A model generated the notes under the pieces. That model searched no databases and was not told the DNA's origin. It was given only the letters and a program-made list of their open reading frames with translations. A DNA stretch of 10,202 nt from Anaerolineaceae bacterium UBA5838 (GTDB lineage Bacteria > Chloroflexota > Anaerolineae > Anaerolineales > Anaerolineaceae), in contig DJGU01000118.1 of NCBI GenBank assembly GCA_002432795.1, positions 2,617-12,818 of the forward strand. Reading direction: 5' to 3'. Shown here in pieces: positions 6,927 through 10,202 of the stretch. A program made the position numbers and the translations under genes. Within the stretch, counting starts at the first letter, position 1, and every line of letters starts with the position of its first letter.

Positions 6927-7898
6927 ATGATCGCGTTTGGTCCTGTGCCGTCGCGTCGCTTGGGATACAGCCTTGGAATAAACCATATTCCCGCCAAAAC
7001 GTGCACGTATTCCTGCGTGTATTGCCAGGTTGGCAGAACAACACACATGCCCCTTGAGCGGCAGGAATTCTATCCGGTCGAGCAGATCCTTGCTGAGGTC
7101 GGGCAAAAAGTTACTGAAGTGGCGGAAGCTGGAAAAAAGATCGATTACTTGACCCTCGTTCCTGACGGGGAGCCGACTCTGGATCTAAACTTGGGCAAAA
7201 TTATCAGGGAGCTAAAGCAATTTGGAATACCCGTTGCGGTGATATCAAATGCCTCGCTTATCGATCGGCTTGATATCCAGCAAGAACTGATGGAGGCAGA
7301 CTGGGTTTCGTTGAAAGTGGATTCGGTAGATGAGGCCGTGTGGAGAAAGATAAACCGACCTCATCGCCGCTTATCTTTGCCCATTATCCTTGAAGGGATG
7401 CTTGCATTTAAGCAAAAGTATCCCGGTAAACTGGTCACAGAGTCAATGCTGGTTGCCGGTTTGAATGACAACGAAAGAACCACACGGCAGTTATGCAACT
7501 TTCTGCTTGAGTTGCAGCCGTCCATATCTTACCTGTCCATCCCCACTCGCCCGCCGGCTGAAGCGGAGGTTACGCCGCCTTCACCCGAAGCACTCCAGGA
7601 GATCATTGAGATCTGTTCCGAACAGGTGCCATTTGTGGAATTGCTTTTTGAGTCTGAAGTGGGGGACTTCGTTTCCACTGGAAATTTGAAGGAAGACATC
7701 CTGAGCATCACCGCAGTTCACCCCTTGCGTGAAGAGCCCTTGCGGGCGATGGTTTCAGCGGCTGGAGGTACATGGCGGGTTGTTGAAGATTTGTTGGCTG
7801 ATGGGAGTATCTTAACCATCTTATATCGCGACGAAAGGTACTTCTTCCGTCGCTTCAAGAAATCGGGTCCTAAGGAGTCCATCACTCAGAGTTTTTAG
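6927..7898 (+). CDS. Radical SAM protein, COG0731 (wyosine-synthetase-like) family
   Basis: Starting at ATG 6927 this is a 323-residue protein. It opens with AFGPVPSRRLGYSLGIN (3-19), diagnostic for a bacterial and archaeal COG0731 group, followed by the radical SAM cluster motif CTYSCVYC (C26, C30, C33), which binds a [4Fe-4S] cluster and S-adenosylmethionine. GEPTLD (81-86) is the usual glycine-containing SAM-contact motif. The C-terminal part (about 245-310; REEPLRAMVSAAGGTWRVVEDLLADG) looks like a winged-helix-type appendage seen in these proteins. COG0731 is named after archaeal/eukaryotic tRNA wyosine synthesis, but bacterial members are uncharacterised, so a tRNA role should not be assumed. 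It is closely coupled to the CGGC gene upstream, which hints that the two act together. A 185-nt gap follows. The family is certain; the substrate is unknown. Confidence 0.88.
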   Translation: MIAFGPVPSRRLGYSLGINHIPAKTCTYSCVYCQVGRTTHMPLERQEFYPVEQILAEVGQKVTEVAEAGKKIDYLTLVPDGEPTLDLNLGKIIRELKQFGIPVAVISNASLIDRLDIQQELMEADWVSLKVDSVDEAVWRKINRPHRRLSLPIILEGMLAFKQKYPGKLVTESMLVAGLNDNERTTRQLCNFLLELQPSISYLSIPTRPPAEAEVTPPSPEALQEIIEICSEQVPFVELLFESEVGDFVSTGNLKEDILSITAVHPLREEPLRAMVSAAGGTWRVVEDLLADGSILTILYRDERYFFRRFKKSGPKESITQSF

Positions 7899-8083
7899 CT
7901 TGCAGTTATAATTCCTCCATCTTAATTCGACTAATAAAGCATGCCCATATGCGGTAAATTTGGCGTTGTTACAGCAATAGAACAATCTCTGGGAGCAGTT
8001 CTGGTCGCAGCAATCCTTCCAGTTTGTGATTTCTGGCAGACGAAAAACAGAAATCTCAAGAATATGAATAAGGAGAATCTAAA

Positions 8084-8674
8084 ATGCAAATTCGCGCCGT
8101 CCTCAACCCCAGCACCTATCATGGCGTGCTAAGTTTTGACCATTCCCTGCAAGCCAAGCCCACCTTTAATGGAAAAGAGATGGATTTCAGCGGGGGTCGA
8201 GGCTATATTGAAAAGGATTGGGGAAAAAACTTCCGCGAGGCATGGGTTTGGTTTCAGAGTAACCATTTCAAGAATACATCTGCCTGCATCACGGGATCTG
8301 TTGCAATCATTCCCTGGATTGGCAACAGCTTCAAGGGCTTCATCGTCGGTTTTTGGCTGAATGGCAAACTTTACCGCTTTACCACCTATCGAAACAGTAA
8401 AATCGAATCACTTGATATTACAGATTCTCGTGTTGCTTGGGTGTTGCGAAACCGCACTCACCGCCTGCGCCTGAACGCCTGTCGCGCGCAAGGTGGGTTG
8501 TTGCGCGGACCCACTCCTCTGGATATGGGCGGGCGGGTGATGGAAACGCTGAGCGCTTCAATTGATGTGCAGCTTGAAAACCTGCAAGGCGATCTGCTTT
8601 TTGAGGGCACTGGTGAGAACGCCGGGCTGGAAGTTGTTGGCGACCTGCAGCGATTACTGGCGAAAAAGGTTTAG
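8084..8674 (+). CDS. Tocopherol cyclase-like family protein, N-terminally truncated
   Basis: This 196-residue protein matches the C-terminal half of the tocopherol cyclase-like family, whose members are usually 300 residues or more. Recognisable segments are YHGVLSFDHSL (12-22), DFSGGRGYIEKDWGKNF (34-50), WVWFQSNHF (54-62), IIPWIGNSFKGFIVGF (75-90), GKLYRFTTY (94-102) and LLFEGTGENAGLEVVGD (171-187). Homology begins about 10 residues after the start, and an in-frame TAA lies at 8069-8071. The missing N-terminal half (100 or more residues) cannot fit in the 185-nt gap without running into the radical SAM gene. A good ribosome binding site (AAGGAG, 8070-8075, 8-nt spacing) precedes the ATG, so it may be expressed. 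In bacteria lacking tocopherol the family's role is unknown to me; a lipid or isoprenoid ligand is a guess. It is either a decaying remnant or a genuine short form. An alpha/beta hydrolase gene follows 9 nt later. Confidence 0.75.
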   Translation: MQIRAVLNPSTYHGVLSFDHSLQAKPTFNGKEMDFSGGRGYIEKDWGKNFREAWVWFQSNHFKNTSACITGSVAIIPWIGNSFKGFIVGFWLNGKLYRFTTYRNSKIESLDITDSRVAWVLRNRTHRLRLNACRAQGGLLRGPTPLDMGGRVMETLSASIDVQLENLQGDLLFEGTGENAGLEVVGDLQRLLAKKV

Positions 8675-8683
8675 GGGCAGGGG

Positions 8684-9574
8684 ATGGCCAGTGTTCAGGC
8701 AAAAATCGCGCTAAGAATTTTACAGCTCAGGCCATTCAACTGGGCAAAAGGATCCCTGGCAGAGCAGCGGTCCAGGCTGGAAGCGCTTTCCAGGTTCTTT
8801 AGGACTCCCAAAGATGTCAGCATGAGTGAGCTGAGCGCTAATGGCGTTCAGGCGGCGTTATTTGATGTGGCAAATTCAAAGCCTGGCATCGTCCTTTACC
8901 TGCATGGTGGAGCTTACGTGGTAGGTTCCGTCACCAGCCACCGCAAGTTTCTCGCCAGGCTGGCTAAGGCCTGCCAAATGAAAGTTTTGGCAATTGATTA
9001 CCGCCTTGCTCCCGAGCACCCCTTTCCAGCAGCACTGCAAGATGCCTTGGCAGCCTATCAATGGTTGTTTTCCCAGGGATACGACCCATCCAATATTGTG
9101 ATTGCCGGAGATTCTGCCGGGGGTGGTCTGGCGATTGCGGCACTTATTTCACTTCGGGATGGAAAGCTTCCGCTGCCCGCTTGCGCGGTGTGCATTTCTC
9201 CGTGGGTAAACCTGTCGGGCACTGAGAAGAAAAGCAACAACAACCACGATCCCATGCTAAACCCAGAGATTCTTGAAGTGTATTCGCGCTATTATACTGG
9301 TCAGGCAGATGCTTCCAATCCGCTGATATCGCCCATTTTTGCCGATCTTGAGGGTCTGCCGCCGATTTTAATTCAGGCAGGCACCAACGAAATTTTGCTG
9401 AGCCAGATCGAGGAATTTTATGAAAAAGCCCGCAAGGCATCAGTTGAGATCACACTGGATCTCTGGCAGGGTATGTTTCATGTTTTTCAAATCATCCCCA
9501 TTCTGCCGGAAACAAAACTCAGTCTAAAGAAAATTGCGAATTTCATCTGGGACAAAATTAGCCCGAATCCCTGA
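8684..9574 (+). CDS. Alpha/beta hydrolase, HSL (hormone-sensitive lipase) type esterase
   Basis: This 296-residue cytosolic-looking protein without a signal peptide has the HSL-family features: LYLHGGAYVVG (71-81, oxyanion hole HGGA), DYRLAPEHPFPAAL (105-118), the nucleophile elbow GDSAGGG (142-148; S144) and the histidine region WQGMFHVF (261-268; H266). The acidic residue of the triad is normally the Asp in a DPL- or DE-type motif. Here the segment reads GTNEILLSQ (233-241), with Asn where many relatives have Asp and E236 beside it, so E236 is the likeliest acid. The family hydrolyses short-chain esters and amides; the substrate cannot be read. The length is normal. The ATG lies 9 nt after the tocopherol cyclase-like stop with a G-rich but weak ribosome binding site, so the two are probably co-transcribed. 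The last third of the gene is partly duplicated at the window's right end. Confidence 0.88.
   Translation: MASVQAKIALRILQLRPFNWAKGSLAEQRSRLEALSRFFRTPKDVSMSELSANGVQAALFDVANSKPGIVLYLHGGAYVVGSVTSHRKFLARLAKACQMKVLAIDYRLAPEHPFPAALQDALAAYQWLFSQGYDPSNIVIAGDSAGGGLAIAALISLRDGKLPLPACAVCISPWVNLSGTEKKSNNNHDPMLNPEILEVYSRYYTGQADASNPLISPIFADLEGLPPILIQAGTNEILLSQIEEFYEKARKASVEITLDLWQGMFHVFQIIPILPETKLSLKKIANFIWDKISPNP
9454..9555 (+). repeat. Direct repeat copy A (inside the hydrolase gene)
   Basis: This segment encodes residues near the C-terminus of the alpha/beta hydrolase (LDLWQGMFHVF onward) and recurs at 10101-10202, offset by 647 bases, with 99 of 102 positions identical. Differences fall at 9462, 9472 and 9500. 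To the left of 9454 the similarity stops abruptly. To the right the comparison is cut by the window end. Confidence 0.95.
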
Positions 9575-9697
9575 CCTTTTGTAGGCGGTAACAATTTATG
9601 TACGCTTACGATCTACGAGTACTCAAACCGTGGTGAATTTTGCTACTTTTCTCAGTATAGATTTAGTTCGGAGATAAACGACATTATTGGCATAGTA

Positions 9698-10100
9698 CCT
9701 GAGTTTCCCTTTTTAGTGTCCTGACAGGCCGTCACGGCAAGCTCTAATTTGTCATTGCGAGGAACGAAGCAATCTAAACTCTCAACCTCAAGGACCGTAA
9801 TTGGTTTACAACCACAGAGATACCAATTTTCCTTCGCGATTAGCAAACGTGATTTTGCTTCCTCCGGCGTTCAAGTCTATGAAGAGTTTAGATTGCTTCA
9901 CAAAAGAGGTTCGCAATGACAGATTAAAGATCGTTTTTCGTCGTAGCAACAGGTCTATTTCTTTGTAAAAACACCTTCTCCTTTTCTGTCAAAGCGATGG
10001 CTTGCCTACAGAGTATGGTCTTGAATTTGATCTTAGTGTCCTAAAGCACAGCTTTGTCCTCGTTGAAATCACTATTTATCGTCAAAATGGGAAACTCGGG
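9698..10100. mobile_element. Possible MITE-like or IS-derived element bounded by 17-bp imperfect terminal inverted repeats
   Basis: The left arm 9698-9714 (CCTGAGTTTCCCTTTTT) and the reverse complement of the right arm 10084-10100 (CCCGAGTTTCCCATTTT) agree at 15 of 17 positions, including a perfect GAGTTTCCC. The right arm ends exactly where the duplicated hydrolase fragment begins (10101). The ~403-bp interior has no transposase gene, so it would be a non-autonomous element or the remains of an insertion sequence. I see no target-site duplication flanking it, and I cannot name the IS family, so the identification as a mobile element is inference from the inverted ends and the sharp junction. 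Confidence 0.45.
9746..9925. repeat. Large imperfect palindrome containing a dispersed-repeat motif (CATTGCGA...GAAGCAATC type)
   Basis: The left arm is 9746-9760 plus 9766-9782. The right arm is 9883-9899 plus 9911-9925. GAAGCAATCTAAACTCT (9766-9782) is perfectly complementary to 9883-9899 over 17 bp. AATTTGTCATTGCGA (9746-9760) pairs with 9911-9925 at 14 of 15 positions. The arms enclose 100 bases and have unequal internal gaps (5 versus 11 nt). The TCATTGCGAGGAACGAAGCAATC string resembles a short palindromic repeat found in many copies in diverse bacterial genomes and often mis-annotated as small proteins. As RNA it could form a long stem, and it might end or stabilise the hydrolase transcript. 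Confidence 0.7.
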
Positions 10101-10202
10101 ACTGGATCGCTGGCAGGGAATGTTTCATGTTTTTCAAATCATCCCCCTTCTGCCGGAAACAAAACTCAGTCTAAAGAAAATTGCGAATTTCATCTGGGAC
10201 AA
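10101..10202 (+). pseudogene. Direct repeat copy B: partial duplicate of the hydrolase 3' end, cut by the window edge
   Basis: This is 99/102 identical to 9454-9555. The three differences are at 10109 (CTC to CGC, Leu to Arg), 10119 (silent) and 10147 (Ile to Leu). The frame is intact to the window end, and an in-frame ATG at 10087, within the right inverted repeat, would give MGNSGLDRWQGMFH and onward. However, only the C-terminal part of the hydrolase is represented, without the nucleophile elbow, so a working enzyme is not possible from what is visible. It may be a fragment left by an element-mediated rearrangement or a product of assembly. Confidence 0.7.

Larger units (their letters stand above)
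9575..10100. other. Gene-free region rich in inverted repeats
   Basis: These 526 bases contain no convincing coding sequence in any frame. The first ~120 bases (9575-9697) show nothing recognisable apart from a weak 7-bp hairpin without a T-run. The rest is occupied by an inverted-repeat-bounded segment (9698-10100) with a nested palindromic dispersed repeat. The short open frame read on the minus strand across 9652-9846 includes LDCFVPRNDK, a peptide that typically arises from translating this kind of repeat, so I do not count it as a gene. Confidence 0.7.

Noticed and set aside
7907..7912. TATAAT as a possible -10 box for the tocopherol cyclase-like/hydrolase unit
   Set aside because: No -35-like hexamer lies 16-18 nt upstream and there is no extended -10. 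A lone hexamer is not enough.
7941..8132. A 63-codon plus-strand frame in the gap before the tocopherol cyclase-like gene
   Set aside because: No recognisable homology, no clear ribosome binding site, and it overlaps the better-supported start at 8084. I also checked it for the missing N-terminal half of that family and found none.
9581..9609. Possible terminator hairpin after the hydrolase gene (GTAGGCG / CGCTTAC)
   Set aside because: The stem is only 7 bp with a wobble pair and a 15-base loop, and no T-run follows.
9652..9846. Minus-strand 64-codon frame containing LDCFVPRNDK
   Set aside because: This peptide is the usual spurious translation of the CATTGCGAGGAACGAAGCAATC-type repeat.
9924..10043. 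Minus-strand open stretch with a coding-like composition (including ALTEKEKVFLQRNRPVATT)
   Set aside because: About 39 codons between two stops with no ATG start and no family match. It could be the remains of a transposase tail but cannot be supported.

Overview
The window is a gene-dense, entirely plus-strand stretch of a bacterial chromosome or metagenomic contig, with moderate GC by eye. It carries many iron-sulfur, molybdenum-enzyme and radical-SAM genes, which points to an anaerobe. Twin ferredoxin-containing MinD-type ATPases, a NifX-like protein and a stand-alone 2Fe-2S/molybdenum hydroxylase are familiar in anaerobic Chloroflexota (Anaerolineae/Dehalococcoidia), Clostridia and Deltaproteobacteria. 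A Chloroflexota origin is my guess, not something the sequence proves.

Positions 1-3443 form a tight metallocluster-handling module. In order it holds the 3' end of a NifX/NifB-type (dinitrogenase iron-molybdenum cofactor family) protein, two consecutive MinD-superfamily ATPases that each carry an inserted 2x[4Fe-4S] ferredoxin, a stand-alone DUF59/MIP18 protein, and an Mrp/NBP35-type ATPase with its own N-terminal DUF59 domain. Stops and starts overlap or lie within 30 nt, so this is probably one operon. The Mrp protein lacks the CxxC that normally holds its bridging cluster.

Positions 3495-6431 encode a 978-residue molybdenum hydroxylase of the aldehyde oxidoreductase/xanthine dehydrogenase family, with the 2Fe-2S and Mo domains fused and no FAD subunit beside it. 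It is followed by a CGGC-domain putative metal-binding protein (6467-6916) and a COG0731 radical SAM protein (6927-7898), the two genes being closely coupled. A plausible reading is that the upstream Fe-S module serves the Fe-S and Mo enzymes downstream, but only gene order supports that.

After a 185-nt gap, 8084-9574 holds a second two-gene unit. The first gene is a protein matching only the C-terminal half of the tocopherol cyclase-like family. The second, 9 nt further on, is an HSL-type alpha/beta hydrolase.

The last 628 bases (9575-10202) carry no convincing gene but a lot of structure. There is a ~403-bp stretch bounded by 17-bp imperfect inverted repeats (9698-10100). Nested in it is a large imperfect palindrome containing a CATTGCGAGGAACGAAGCAATC-type dispersed repeat. 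Abutting its right end is a 102-bp direct repeat of the 3' end of the hydrolase gene. The last 55 bases of that copy are exactly identical to the gene, which raises the possibility that the window end is an assembly-graph break. No tRNA, rRNA, CRISPR array or transposase gene was seen.
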